Assembly (NCBI GenBank): GCA_900544105.1
Contig: UQUC01000004.1
Coordinates: 1 to 59,441, forward strand
Length of the DNA: 59,441 nucleotides
Origin: an uncultured Oscillibacter sp.
GTDB taxonomy: Bacteria; Bacillota; Clostridia; Oscillospirales; Oscillospiraceae
Reading direction: 5' to 3'
Shown here: positions 59,414 to 59,441 of the stretch, piece after piece
Layout: each line of letters begins with the position of its first letter
How positions within the stretch are numbered: position 1 is the first letter of the stretch
Translations under genes and position numbers: made by a program
Notes under the pieces: generated by a model
What the model saw: the letters and a program-made list of their open reading frames with translations, nothing else
The model's database searches: none
Told to the model about the DNA's origin: nothing

Positions 59414-59441
59414 CTTGAGTAAGCCCTATAAGGGCTTTATG

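Overview
The window looks like chromosome from a spore-forming, butyrate-producing, anaerobic Firmicute of the Oscillospiraceae type. Signs of this are a butyryl-CoA:acetate CoA-transferase close to my memory of the Faecalibacterium/Roseburia enzyme, an IspH-ribosomal protein S1 fusion, sporulation and germination genes (cotJ operon, cwlD, gerW), an anaerobic NrdG and AGGAGG-type ribosome binding sites. The species cannot be fixed from the sequence alone.

The central observation is a 22.76-kb mobile element (766-23536) that splits the spore-coat gene cotJC, a manganese-catalase family gene. The N-terminal 65 codons lie at 23523-23717 and the C-terminal 136 codons at 355-765, on the same strand and in the right order. 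Each junction carries the same 14-bp core (766-779 and 23523-23536). Joining the halves at the core restores one in-frame protein of 201 residues across the conserved EExxH metal-site motif. A large serine recombinase sits directly at the right junction. The arrangement resembles skin-type elements that interrupt sporulation genes, but here the cargo is a defence island.

Element layout from left to right: parB, a small ORF, a truncated repA, a small mobilization-type ORF, an AbrB-like/HipA-like kinase pair, an oriT-like hairpin region with mobC but no relaxase, a MntA-HepT (MNT/HEPN) pair, a class III Fic protein with a winged-helix partner, a complete type I-C cas operon (cas3-cas5c-cas8c-cas7c-cas4-cas1-cas2) and a 35-repeat CRISPR array. 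Then come a second HipA-like kinase, an HTH-AAA-nuclease-like protein, a zinc-ribbon protein, a SHOCT-like ORF, a resolvase-like protein without the catalytic serine, and the serine recombinase. The cas operon has a strong sigma-A type promoter followed by a possible terminator/antiterminator leader.

Right of the element the chromosome carries a cotJA-cotJB fusion gene, cwlD-radA, a Xer-type recombinase, a short stretch of decayed CRISPR-like repeats, an XRE regulator divergent from an NSS transporter, and the CoA-transferase. A long minus-strand series of housekeeping genes follows: ispH-rpsA, plsC, cmk, a flavoprotein, an RpiR regulator, an RluB-type synthase, a D,D-carboxypeptidase, gerW/ytfI, scpB/scpA, an M50 protease, rsfS, an LCP protein, nadD-yqeK, yhbY, rdgB, rph, ftsY, smc, a ClpP/TepA-like protease and a surface 5'-nucleotidase with SLH repeats. 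The right end has a dihydropyrimidinase-like gene, nrdG and an XRE protein on the plus strand. No rRNA or tRNA gene was seen.
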